From: Notamacropus eugenii
Lineage: Eukaryota; Chordata; Mammalia; Diprotodontia; Macropodidae
DNA length: 64,000 bases
Direction: 5' to 3'
Assembly (NCBI RefSeq): GCF_028372415.1
Contig: NC_092872.1
Span: forward strand, 14,474,479-14,538,478
The translations under genes were made by a program, and so were the position numbers. Positions 48,467 to 62,100 of the stretch are shown piece after piece (position 1 is the first letter of the stretch; every line of letters starts with the position of its first letter). Under the pieces are notes generated by a model, which was given only the letters and a program-made list of their open reading frames with translations, was not told where the DNA came from and searched no databases.

Positions 48467-51400
48467 CTAAACCAAAACCAAAAGGATTAAGTTGTGACTG
48501 GTTCCATCCAAAGCATTAGGTGGAGAACCCGTGATGCCAGCCTGTTTTGTCCCCTGCAGCAGTACCTCAGGGACTGCCTTTCCCACTGCCCCTTCCATTC
48601 CCCTCCCTTTCCCAACAGCCCTTTCATTGGGTCACATGTGGGCCCAGGATTTGGTGTTGAGTCAGAACAAGCTGTGAAGGCAGGCAGCAGATGTGAGTAC
48701 TAGATAAGCTGGCTCAGGAAATTGTGAACATGGATGAAAATCCCACAGGCCTCAGTGGTTGGGCACAGGAGGGGCGGGGCTGCTAAGTCACATTTTATGA
48801 AAGACAAATTAGAACCTGCAGGGCCACTGAGATAATAGGAGATCATATCTTGGGTTACTATCACAGGCACAGAAAAGCAAAGAGTGAGGTTCTTGTCCTA
48901 GAGGTCTCCCAGCTTTCTAGTCTGTGATATGGTCAGTGTTTTCCTCCCTCTAGCATCCCAAGGACAGAGAATCTCTGTCAGAAGTGGCCAGTGCCCAGCC
49001 TTACTCTCTCACCTTCATAGTTTGTCCTATCAGGGAGGCCTCGAAGGAGGGCTTGGATACCAGGAATCACCTGGTCATACTGGTGTAGAACGTCCATGCA
49101 ATGCACATGGAATAGTGTGTCTCTCTGGGACAGACTGTGCAATAACAACAAAGTGTCCCGGAGACACCGGACCATCTGCTTCCTCTGCCCCTTCTGGATA
49201 TGGCCTTCCAGCCTTCGAATGGTCAGCCACTGTCTGTGTAACATCACTATGAGTGCTTTGACAACCTGGGAAACAAAATGAAGAACAGGGCTTAGCACTA
49301 TAGGATAATGGAGGACTTTTGTTTAGGGGTTGGTTTTGAAGGGGAAGACAATGCTTCTTGTAACTGATTTCATTTTAAATACTGTTTCAACAAATGAACC
49401 AATCAATAAGCATTTCTTAAGCATATACTATGTACCATACCCTGTGATAGGTAAACAAAGAAAAAAGGAATAGTTCATTCCTCAAAAAGCTCTTTTGGAG
49501 ATGATGTCTGTACAGAAATGCATGCGTACATGTAAATGTATATGTGCATATGTGCACTATTATATACACACACATATAAATAAAATGCAGATACAGAATA
49601 TATACAAATATAAGGGGTTTTTTGATTTTGGGCGCAGGAAAGGTTTCACGCAAAAGCTGCTGCTTGAGCCGTGTTTTAAGGAAAACAAGGAATTCTGAGA
49701 GGCAGAGGGGAGGAGGGAGAGCATCGCAGGAATGGCAACAGCCAATACAAAGGCTCAGAAATGGGAGATAGGAGTGTGTTGCAAAGAACAGTATAAAAGG
49801 TCAGTTTGGCTGAGCTGAAGAGTGCAGGATGGGGACTGGTATACAACGAAGCTGGAAAAGTATGTTGGAGCCAAGCTGTGAAGTTGGTAAGTGCTCCACA
49901 GAGGAGCTGACGTTGGATTCTTGGGGTAACAAGGAGCCACTGGAGGTTACGAGGTAAGGCAAAGATAGTTAGAATGGTGCTTCTGTTTAAGTTCCTAAAC
50001 TTGCTGGAGGTTAATGAAGATTCAGAATTGAGACCACAAAAGGGTAAAGATATGAAAAACCAAAAAGCACCTTTCTCTGTATTAGTGGGTCTCAAAACTT
50101 TTTGGTCTCAGCATTCTGCTATACTTTTAAGAATTGCTGATAACCCCCTCCCCCAAAAGATCTTTGTTTATGTGCATTATAGTGGCCAATATTTACCATA
50201 TTAGAATTTAAAGCATCACTGTATTATTATGGAAATAATTTTGACCTCACGGACCCCCTGACAGTATGTTGGAGACCGCTTGGGGGTCTGGGCCCACACT
50301 TGGAGAAACCACTGCTCCAGAGCATGTATGCACACATGTGTGGTGGGGGTTCCTGCATCAATACTTGGGGGAAGGTCATGATGTTCATGAGGCACTGTTC
50401 AGATCACTGTGTAACTGCTAAGGGGGCAGCAGGGCTGCTATGAAGTGGAGTCAGACATGAGCTGTACTCATTCAAGCAGAAGAAACCATTTTTGGGCAAA
50501 TGGAGGAAGATGGCTGAGATGGCCTTCTTCCTTAATAACAAGCACTTGCCGCTGATTGAGTGGAAGATTTAGTCTGCATTACTCTTCTCCTTTCTGAGGA
50601 AGGCCGGTGCTGTCTAGGGGTTTGGAGGTGGGATAAGGGCTTAGGGAAGACAATGCCTAGAAAGATGAACAAAGTGCGGTGTTTGATTGCTATGGTAAAC
50701 AAGGGAAAGAACTGGCATAGCCCAGTACTGCCCCTCCTCATCCTCTCATTCCTATGCCACTCACCTCCAGGCTGCACTGGCAGTCAGATCCTATAATGGA
50801 GATAGGAGAGTCAGGGTTCTGCATGATCTTGGCCAGGAACCACACAGTCTAGGACAAGAGAGCACAAGGACGCAAGGTCCTACCACAATCTCTGCAGGCA
50901 GGAGCAGGACCCTTCTAGAGTAACCAGGCTTCTTGGACTGCCCTCCACTTTGATTCAGCTAACTCAGCAACTGCTTACCTGGACAAAGGGAGGTACTCCC
51001 TGAGTACCAGTAGGTACTCAGAAGTAGAGCCAATCCAAGCAGAAAGGAACCCCACCTTTAGAAGTACCACCAAGGTAAAGACCATCACTAGCACTCAAAG
51101 CAACTGTCTGCTCTGCATTTGGGAACATCTATACAAATGACCTCAGGGTGCTGCTGAGCTTCTTCATGCAAGTGTATCCTGTCTCCCAACCAAACTGTGA
51201 CCTCTCTGACAGGGACTACTCCCCAACAATGCTTAGAACAGCATTAGAACATCCCAAGGTCACTTGGGCTGAATAAATAAAGCCTTCCTCCCCTAGGCAC
51301 TCTAAAGCAAGTTCTGGAGTGGCTTCTGAAAATCCACCAAGTGCCGGTGTTTACCTCTTGTTCCAGCTGAAACCACTGTGTCTCCACAGCTGCTTTATCT

Positions 51401-54400
51401 GGCCTTGAAGTGATGTACATATACAGCAAGAGGAGAAGACAGGTTTCTGAAAAAAATGTTTCCATTTCTTTCACTCAGTAATCACCCCCCACCAGGCTCT
51501 GGACAGTTACAACTGAAGATTTCCGACAGTTCTGTAGATGACATTTGGCATCTTGTGCCCCCGTTCTTTCCTGCCAAGACAGGCAGCACTTGCCCTGAGG
51601 GTAACAGACTCCCTAACCCTGCCTAACCTCATCACCCAGGCTTTCAGGGCCTTCTTATGGCAGGATAGAGGAGTTCTGAACCACAGGAGAGAAGGGAGAA
51701 TAACAGGGAAATGAACAAACATTTATATCACACCTACTATGTTCCAGGCATTGTACTAAGCACATTTTTTAACAAATATCTTTGCATTTAATCCTCACAA
51801 CACCCCTACCAGAAAAGAGTTGTTACTGTCCTCATTTTATAGCTGAGGAAACTAACGAACACAGAGGTTACAGAGACTCGCCCAGGGCCACACAGCCAGT
51901 AAATGTCTGATGCTGGATTTGAACTTAGGGCTCTACACACTGCACCACCAGCTTCATGAGTACACAGCACTCTGCTTCTGCCACAACAGCCTCTACATTT
52001 TCAGAAATGCATTTTTACCTGATTTGGAGCAGAGCTGAGGAGCTAACTTCTCATGGTCAGCAAGTAGAGAGAGAAGATGAACCGTCAGGAGGACAGCTGA
52101 CAGACGGGCTGTTAAGGAAAGGCACTGGAGCAACCCGGGGCTGCTCAGCACACACTGGAACCTGGAAAACACAGACAACCAAAGCCGCTGCACCAATCAA
52201 AACCTCTGCGCAACAGGACATACCATCGTCTCCTCACTAGAGAAGAAAAGAGCAGCTGGATTGTCAGGATGCAGGCAGCTCAGGGCCTATTCCCCAGCAG
52301 GTTTCCAACACCCAGAAAGGTAACTAGAGAGCAAATTAAATATTTTCATTCCCTTTGTGCTCTCTAGTCCTCCAGGGAGGAGGAACACATGCCTGATGCA
52401 AGATGTAACACAAAGAACCTTAGCCTGGGATTTGGGCGTTTTTGTCCTACTTTTGTCATTACAACCTCTCCTGGGCCTGTCTCCTCTAAAAATAACATTG
52501 GACTAGATGATCTCTAAGGTCTCTTGCAACTCTGACATTGTGGGTCAAAGTGAAATAAAGGACAAGCCAGACACAGACACACAGAGATGGAGCCTTAGTC
52601 ATGCTGGGGCCCCTCCCTGATTTTTCCTCGCTTGTACAAAACATTTTTAGCCCATGCCCTGGCCCACTTCCAGACCACAGGCATGTGAAAGGTGTGAACC
52701 TAACAAAAGATTGAGGCCTTTGTGGAACCACATACAAGATGCTTTTCTTCCCCGTAACCAGAGTAACGTGAATCTGTACCCTGGTTCACGCCCAAAGACA
52801 ACATGCCAAGACAACATGCCGACTTGGGGATTACTGATGTGACAGGTCACAGTGGTTTAAACAAAGCTAAAGGAGAACTTTGGATGGTCCGTTTCTAGAT
52901 CCAGTGGGCCCCAGTACCAAAGTAGACACAGGGGGAGGGTTCCTTGGTTCTAAGTTACTAGGAAGCCTGAAGATGTGGCTCTGGTTTCCTACAAGCTTAC
53001 AGAGAGCAAAGGGGATGAGCCCGAAGTGGGTTAGTGGAATTTAGCTGCTTGAATGAGGAAGGAAAGCACCTGTGAGGCCAAAGGCTACATGGTGACAAAA
53101 GGACTCCAGCTCCATCCAAGCACAAATCTCTGCCTCCTATGTGGGAGGTCTGTAGTAGTAGTAGTGGTGGTGGGTTATCTAGTATCCATGGGATCTAAGA
53201 ATATGCACTGTATGTTTTAGTGTAGAGAATGTGGTATAGTAGGATATTTTTCGTTAAGCAGTAATAATGTAGCAACTTACAAATGTTTTAGTTTCATGAC
53301 TAGGGCATTTTAGGGGAACAGAAATCAGCCCTTACATTTTTAATTCTGACCTGAAATTTGTATACTTAATATTGTTATTTCTTTACATCTTTTTCTTACA
53401 GATTTTGGAAGTGATTTTTAGAGACATTCAAAGAGACATAAATAGGCTGTTAACGATTCAACTGTGTCCCAAAGAATGTACGTGAAAACAATTCCCTTTT
53501 CCATAACACATCAGTTTGTGTTCCTTTAAGTCTGGAATTGCAGTGGGTCCAGTGAGACTGAACTAACTGCTTTTATACAGGGGGAAACTACCAGTGACAG
53601 TATATTCTCACTGGCCTTTACTGAATTGTTAAAGTGAGGTGCCTCAGACTCATATGATCTCAAGATGCTACAGCTAACCCAAGCTAACCAATCCAATCCC
53701 CTTATTTCACAGATGAGGCAACTCAAACCTAGAGATCCCAACATTTGTCAAAGGTCACACAGTAATTTGACCCATGACAAATCCAGATGGGTAAAATAAT
53801 ATGCTGTTTTAGTTGGATTCAACTGCATTGGAATGTTACACATAAGTTCTGGAAAGGAAAATATTACAGAATCTCATCATAACACAGTACCATGTCCAAA
53901 ATGACAGACAGAACAAGATCAGTAACTTGACACAGATTTCAGGTGAACTAACTTTTATGATCTAGCTTAGGGAATCAACAACCTAGCACCTACATCTAGA
54001 GACAGACTCAGATATTATTACTCTCTGCCAAGACACTGGAAATGGACCTTTGTGTCTCCAACTGGATTTTTCCTCTAGAACTCTTTGTGCCCCCATCTTA
54101 GCTGCCACATAAAGGTAGAATTAAACAAAAGGTATCCTCTTTCCCTTCTCCAAACCTAATCCAAGTCTCTCATAGACAAGCATTCCCTATAAAGAAGTGT
54201 AACAGAACACTAGTCTTGAAGTCAGAAGAGCTGGGTTGGAGTTCAGATTCTACCACTTAATACCTGTGTGACCTTGGGCACATCACATGCCACTTTCCTT
54301 CTCTGAGGCTCAATTCTCTCATCTGCAAAAGGGGTAATAATAATCACATGATGTACCTACCTCCCTGGGCTTTTTCAAGGATCAAATGAAACTCTGTCAG

Positions 54401-57400
54401 TGCTTTGTGATCATAAACTGTCTCCCAAAACTACACTTCATCACTGAGCAAGTATAGATTAAATTAAGGATGCAGAAGCAAACTACAATTCATAGCACAT
54501 ACTATTTGCAAAAAGTTCAAGAGGAAGGCTGAAGAGAAACTTGATTCCTATCTGCTTTTTACCTGGGTAATAAATCAAATGCACAGTTTTCAGCTAATTT
54601 CACCAAAACTTTAAGGCACTGGTTCAGGACTCTAGCTTGGAGGTGACCTGTTGAGGCAGAGGAGAAAGACAACAACTGAAGAAGCATCTTCAACAATGGA
54701 TGTTGGGTCTGGCTCTTCACAGTCTCCTCTGGGGCCTCTGCTGGTTGTTCTTCCACCATAGAGTTTTCTGGTGTCTTCCCAGGACTCCTTCTGCACAGTG
54801 GGTTCTTGTCCTCTCCTAAGGCAGGATCCTCTCCATCAGTGGCTTCTCTTCTTCCTCCCGACAATAATGCTTGAACAACAGCCCCACTGCAACACACCAG
54901 GTGCTGAAGAATGCTGAGTGCCACCACTGTGAACCCTTCCAGAGCCGATAAGGAATCCTCCATGTTGGACTTTCCACTGGTGTTCGCTCGGGAGGAGCAG
55001 GCTGATGAGTCCCCAGTCCTTTTCACTGTGGCTGTAGCCTGCAGCGTCTGGCAGTAGAGGTCAACATAATGCCTCACAAGGGGAAGAAGGTGCACAGCCC
55101 CTGGGAGCTGGCAGAGCTGAGTGACATGAGAGGCCCTCCTGTCCCCCTCAGTGGGGTCTACATCATATGAACCCTCATCCCTGGCAATTAGGTTTAGTCC
55201 TGTGATGGCCAGGCTCTGTGCTTCTCTTAGGGATGAGGCAGAGAATAAGCCTTCTCGAGTATATGGGGTCTGGGTGCTTGACATTCCTGATGAAGCACTA
55301 AGGAAAAGCACAAAAGAGGGCATTCCATTGTGAGACTGAATACTAATGCTCTGCACAAAGTTGGCACTTGAGAAGTATGTTCTCTGGTATGACCCTGCAC
55401 TGCATCATGATCCCAGCCTGGGAGGAGGCAGTATGTGCTGCAAGCAGGCCAAACTGTAGCCAAGCCCTTTTCTCTGACAAACTTTTCATATCTACCCACC
55501 TAGAAAACACATGGGCTAAGGAAGGATCGGGCCTGCTCTACGTGCCCAGAAAGAATGTTCACTAATCCTTTCCTGAGAATTGCTTAGAAGCTGTCCACTT
55601 ACCTGCCCAATCTTGGAGGCTGGAAAAAGCCAACAGGAGCTTCAGGATGACTGCTCAGAAGGTGACAGAGACCTAGGGATGCCCCTGGGGTCAAAGGCTG
55701 CTTCAGAAGCAAGTTTATCAAAACAGAACCTGCAGAAGATAAAGTAGGTTGAATTCATCTTGATGTGAAGCTTTTTCTAGGGCATCCAAGGAAACTTTGA
55801 AGTTCACTTGAGAAAACCCACAACCATGTGAGCCAAGTCCTCTTGTATGTCAGATGTTTGAGGTTCCTGTATACACCTGCTTGGAGAAATTTAACAAAAA
55901 AGGCCTCTGCTCTTGCCGTTCATTTCCCATTTTAGAAAGTCTATGTGAAGGACTGATCAATGTTTGGCTTAAGTGGTGCCTCATCACTCCCTATTGATCC
56001 TCAATTTCCAGGCAAGTTGCAGAAGGAAGAAAATCCTGTTGTGAGCTGCCTTTCCTCCCCACCAACCCTTTCCCTCCCCACCAAATGGGAACTGTCCCTA
56101 AAGGCACATCACATGCTGGAATTTTCTGTGGGGTTGCCTGGAACAACCTGAGAAAGGGATGCCTTAAGAAAAGCAGTCTTAGTTATGGTGCCCAGTGTCT
56201 GGGACTACTAACTTCAGTACCTTGAGTGTTTGGTTGTTGAATACAACTGGAAATAAGATTTCTTTGTGCCTCCTGCTGTTTTATAGATTCATTTTCCAAA
56301 TTGTGGGTTTTATTGTCTGAAACAAGAAGCACAAGTTGTAAGCTGTGTACAAAAGACACAACAGCCCAGAAACTGTTGGCTCAATGTATACGTGATGACT
56401 GCCTTGGAGAAAAGCAGTAAGTAACTTAATCAATCAATCCCATTAAATTCTGGACATCCCACTGTGGGCAAATCCAAAGCAAGAATGAAACAGAAAAGCT
56501 TTAACATCTTCAGCTCCCGAATTAAAAAAAGAAAATTCACTCTATGTAATGAAGAAGAAGATAAAATCTGCTTTTCTTTTTAACTGAATTTAGCTAAACA
56601 CTAAATTGCAGTTAAATGCTTTGTCTGAGTTAAGTGTCAAAAGTATGAGGAGGACACAAGAAGCTTTTCAGAGATAAAAGTGTAGAGAAGAAAAACGAAG
56701 ATTCTATATCATAACTAAGTTCAGAGAATGGAAAGAAAGACATTTTACAATGTACTTCAATTTTATTTATCCCCAGTTCTTTATCTCCTGGTCACAAAGA
56801 GTTGATAGGAAGTAGCCTAGACAATAGTCTCAATATGAAACCCTTAACACTGCGAGCTTTTTTTCAGCAGAAGAAGAGAGCAGCATCCCTTCAAATCTCG
56901 ACTGAGAGAACCAAAACACAAAGGGTGGCTGGCACCTGTCCCTTACAGGCTACAGTCAATGAGTCACCAGGTCCTGCTGATGTTCTCTCTCCCACTGCCA
57001 CCAGCCAACATCTAAAACAGGCCCCCCTCACTGCCCACCTGGGACACTGTGCTTGTCTGCTAACAGGTCTTCCCATCTGTACTCTTCCTCCTCTAAATTC
57101 ACCCTTTATACCAGTGCCAAATTAATCTCCTTGGTGTGTAGATCTGCTATCATTCCTTTACTCAAAACCTTTCAATGATTCCCTCATGCTTAACAAAAAA
57201 AGTTCCAATACTTCAGCCTGGCATTCAAGGTCTTCCACAACGAGACAGCTTTCTAATCTTATCTCACAAAACTCTCTTCCTTGTAAGCCACACTTTGAAC
57301 TGGATTGTTTCCTCACATGTAGCCTAGGATCTCTCATCCTTACGTCTTTGTTCACTGTGTTCCCCATTCCTGGAATGCTTTCCTCCCTCTCTCTTGTTCC

Positions 57401-59075
57401 AGCCTCTTCGCCTTTCTTCAATGTCTAGTTCAAATGTCCCCGACTTCTAGAAGCCTTTTCTAGATTTTTCCTTCCTCTGACCTCACACAGCATCATGTAC
57501 CCTTCTAGTCTTATCCACTTCTGCACTAGTTTTGTATAGTATTGCTTGTATGTGTTGTAGCCTCCTATGAGGAATGCAGCCTACATAAGATCAGCAATCA
57601 TATTTTAATAACCTTTGTATGTTTCTTCCAGAATCTGGAACCTAGTAGGCACTTAATAACTGCTTAAAGAATGAAAACCAACTGTGTTTCCAGGATGCTT
57701 GGTGGGTGCTTACCCTCTCTGTAGGATAGAGCCAAGACACAGGGCTGTGCTGATGGTTGACAGGGATGGGGAGGGGATGTACTGGCACTGAAGGACTCCT
57801 TTGTAGGAAAAGTTGATTTTCCCATTTGTGGAGAGCAAGCTTCTGGCTTTATAGCTCTGGAAGGGCTTTTCCTAGGACTAGAAAAAGTTAAATTTGATAA
57901 TAATGATTCTGCTGAAGTAACTTCAAAGTAACAAAAATTTTCAAAAGTCACACTAGAAAACTTCATGCCAAGATGTTTTTCTCCTTGCTAAGTTCAGTAC
58001 AAGGTTTTGGCTTACTATATTCGTCTCACTCTTCCGCCAAAATTTTGCACTTGCAAAGTGCAAGACGTTTCCTGGTAATGAAAGTAGCCTGGGACCCTCT
58101 AGTCTGCTAAGATAGTAGCCACGTTTATTATTTAGTTTCATCAGACCATCTTTTCTCTGTAGAGAACCATTACCTTAGTATTTAAGGACTGAGACATAAG
58201 ACTCAGAAAGAAGGAGGTAAAGATAACGTGGGGAGGATCTCCCTGAAGCATAAGGGAAATTTGGAAAGTTTTTAGGCAAATCCTAATTTTTTAAAGACCA
58301 AGAATAATTTTTTGTTTGTTTGTTTTGCCCAATGCATAGAAACCTGAGCTTCAGCTCCTAGGTCAGAAAATGAGGGATTATGACAACTCTTAAGGAACCA
58401 TGCAGATGCATTGTGCAGGGTTATGAATCTGCTACAGAGACAAAGCCCTGAGGTTTTCAGCTTTCTCACCTGAACTACCCATGTGCAAAGTGAGAAAGGT
58501 GCTTATACTAGTATGCTCATTTGAGCAAACATATGTCCTTCAGGTACCAATAAGTCCAATGCCAGAAAAGTGCTTTTAGCAGCAATCTTCAAATTCCAAG
58601 GATGATAGAGTCCCATTTTTTCAGGATAAGTTCCTACCTTTTTATGTACATGGGGTTAATTTAGAAAATAATAAAGGAAGTGGTAAAACAGGCACTTACA
58701 ACCAAAAGGAAAGGAGGAGGTTGTCAGAAAGAAATGAGCACCAAGACAACAGATGAGAACGGATATTCCAAGGAGCTAGATCTAAATCTCCCTTGGCTTA
58801 GATTTGAATTTCTACTCTTAAAAAAAAAGTTCAAACAGTCAAATATGTCTGGAGAACAAATCATTTTAGTTTAAGAAAATTTAAATTTGTGACATTATGG
58901 TTACTCAAAGTATGGTGAAACCTGAATACCTCTGAGGTGCTAGGCTTTTTCAGTGTGGAATCAAGGCTCCTGACTACGAATTATGACCCAGGCTAATGAA
59001 ATCTTCCCAAATTCTGTCATTTCTTAACAGAGGGTATTTTTCCCAAAAAAGGACTATCAATGACCTTCACTCAGG

Positions 59076-59106
<31 letters not shown>

Positions 59107-62100
59107 GCAGGTCAGACAGTACCTGACGTGGGGGATGGGCAGGGTGGGGGTGGCTTTACTGGCTTTTCCATTGTTCTGCAGCTTGGTTCTCAGTTCATTC
59201 ATCTCAGCATCTTTAAACTGAAGTTCTGACTGCAGCGACTGGAGCTGGAATGCAAGAGACCACTCATCCATTCAACAAATATTCTTTAAACATCTCTTAG
59301 GTACAATAAAGTATGTTGGGGGATGGAGGCACAAAGATATAAATGAACACATATTGTGAATGAGTGGGTCTAGACCATCTTTAATACTGACCTCAAGATT
59401 TCCCATCTTCAACTAGAAAAGGGAAACCAATGGAAAATAATGACAGGAATTTGCTGTAAGGCAACTAACCACATCTAATGTTCTCAAGTTCTAGCCTTGT
59501 TTTTGAATCTGGGCAAGGGTTAATACATTACAGAACACCTCATTTATAAAAAAAAAAAAAATGTGATTTCCAAAGTCCCTTTGATATACATAGCCCAAAT
59601 AGCTAAAGTCTCCATGCAGCACATAGAGCTATGGGTCCATTCTGTAGGTTGTTTAAGTGAAATGGGGATAGTTCAATTGCCATTGTAGGGGGCTGAAACC
59701 ATTGATAACACTAAGAATCTGTATATCACCTAAGTTCTGCGCACAGAGGACAACTATAATGTAGGAAATCATTTCATCAGAAAGCCCTCTGTGTTAACTT
59801 TACTGGTGTGCAGCCTCATTCAAGAAGCCCTAAACCTGGAACTTTTTATGCCCAATGTGATTTAAACAACAAATCAGAAAAAGTGACAAGAGTGCAACCA
59901 GAGCTTTTAACCTAAGTTCAGCAGGGTACTGTCATGGAATGGAAATAATATTAGATTTGGACCCAGGAGATCTGGGTTCTGACATTTTAGTTATGTGGTC
60001 AGGGGCAAGTCTCTTAGCTTCCCTGAACCTCACCTGTAAAATGGAGGTAATAATGAAGAGATGATAGATTCAAAATGCAGAATGAGACATATATATTTAG
60101 ATTTGGTCAATGAACAAATCTGCTTTATTTGACTGCATATTTGTTACAAAAGCTTATTTTGCTATTATTTAATGGGGAAGGGAGAAGAGAAAGGAGGAAT
60201 AGAGGAAGGTAAAGAATAAATGCTTGTTAATTAATATAGTAGGGAAAAAAAATGAACGTTGTTCTTGAATTTTTATGAATCAGTGTAATGTCCAAGAGTT
60301 TCTGTAATGATGCTCTGGGTCTAGTACTGGTCATCTGTTAAATCCTCAAGGGTATTTTGGTGTTTGTATTTGTAATAAGATTTGTTATGTTAGTGATAGT
60401 GAATTTCTGGTGTGTTACTTTGGGTACTTGGTCATATTTTACTAGGTATTCAGTAGGTGCTAAATTTTGAAAACTGCAGTGATATGTCGTACTGTTTCTA
60501 CAATTTCCTTGTAATACCTGAATCAACAATACGTTTGGGCTTCTTTTTGTAACTTCTGTAAGCAATGATCTGATCCTGAACTGCTATCACGAATTCCTCT
60601 GTTTCTAAAAACAAATATGGATGACAGCCATTTGTTTGATGTTTCTTGGTCAAAACATTATTGCGTTCATGTGGATGATGCCTGTGCAAGGCCTCTGGAT
60701 TCTACTTATGTGTCTAAGTCATTTCATAGACTCCATGTGGAGGTAAAATTTTATAGGCTCTATCTGGGGTAAACTAATCTCAGTTTCATTCAACAAATCT
60801 AGCGTTGGACTACCTATTTCTCATCAATTCAATTCAATAAACATTTATTAAGTGTCCACTCCCTGCTTGGTACTATGTTAAGCTCTGGAGACACAAATAA
60901 GAAAAATAAAGACAGTTCCTACCCTCAAGAAACTTACAGTCTAAGTGGGAAGACAATACACATTTGATTTTAATGCTAATGCTCTCTCTCCTTCAATAAA
61001 ATGAAGGAACTCTGGGAGGACCTTAAGCAAAAGGGCTACGCTGACATCAGAAACAAAGGCAATAGAGAGCAAATTACCTTTTTGGAGAATTCTTTTTCTT
61101 TGTCATTAAGGGCTTGAATTTTTTCCTGTTCAAGAAGGAAATGTGACCGTTTCTTTTCTTCTAGACTGGACTCTGTGTGATGCAGTGAGTCTCGTAAGAT
61201 TTTAATTTCTCCATTTTTAATGAGGATTTCCTCTTGCATTGCTTTCATCTGTAAATCCCAAATTAATCTTGTGAGAAAATATCTTCAGAGAAAAGAGACA
61301 TATATACTTAGAAGCTATATGTGATTATGATCTCAGGTTAAGGAGAGAGAAGAGTTATACATATAAAGTGCAATGAAACATATATGCCAGCACAAACTAA
61401 GCAAGCAGCTAGATGGCTCAGTGGACAGAGTGCTGGGCTTGGAGTCAGGAAGACCTGAGTTCAAATCTAGTCTCAGACATTCACTAGCTGCATGACCCTT
61501 GGCAAGTCACTTAACTTTTGTTTATCTTAATCTACTGGAGAAGGAAATGGCAAACCACTCCTGTATCTTTGCCAAGAAAACTTTATGAGATCATGAAGAG
61601 TTGGACATGACTGACCAACAGCACAGACTAAATATTGATGCAATGCTTAGGGTATCATCGATTGTGAAAATCCTGTTGAAATGAAAAGCTTTGAAGTCAC
61701 TCAGAGAGCTCAGCTTATCTAAGTCAGAAGACGGACACAAAAGGTTGGAGTTGATGGTTAAGACGGTAGAGAAAGAGTGTGCTGTCTAGTTTATCTCTTA
61801 ATCAAGACATGGTTCTGAACTGGCTTTACAGATGAGCCATGAGTCAAACCAAAGAAAGGCAACATGGTGGAAAAGAGTACTGGAACTGAAGCTAAAAGAC
61901 TCAGGGTCTACTATATGCTCTCAAGCAAGTTATTTTATCTTTCAGAGCTCCAGTTCTCTCATCTGTAAAATGGGATTAAGGATCTTTCCATTACCTAATT
62001 TATAGGGTCTTTGTGAAGAAAGAATTTTGTAAATCTTAAGACCATAATACATAGGTGAGCTACTATTATTACTAAACTGGCTTCACAGTAACAGGACAGG

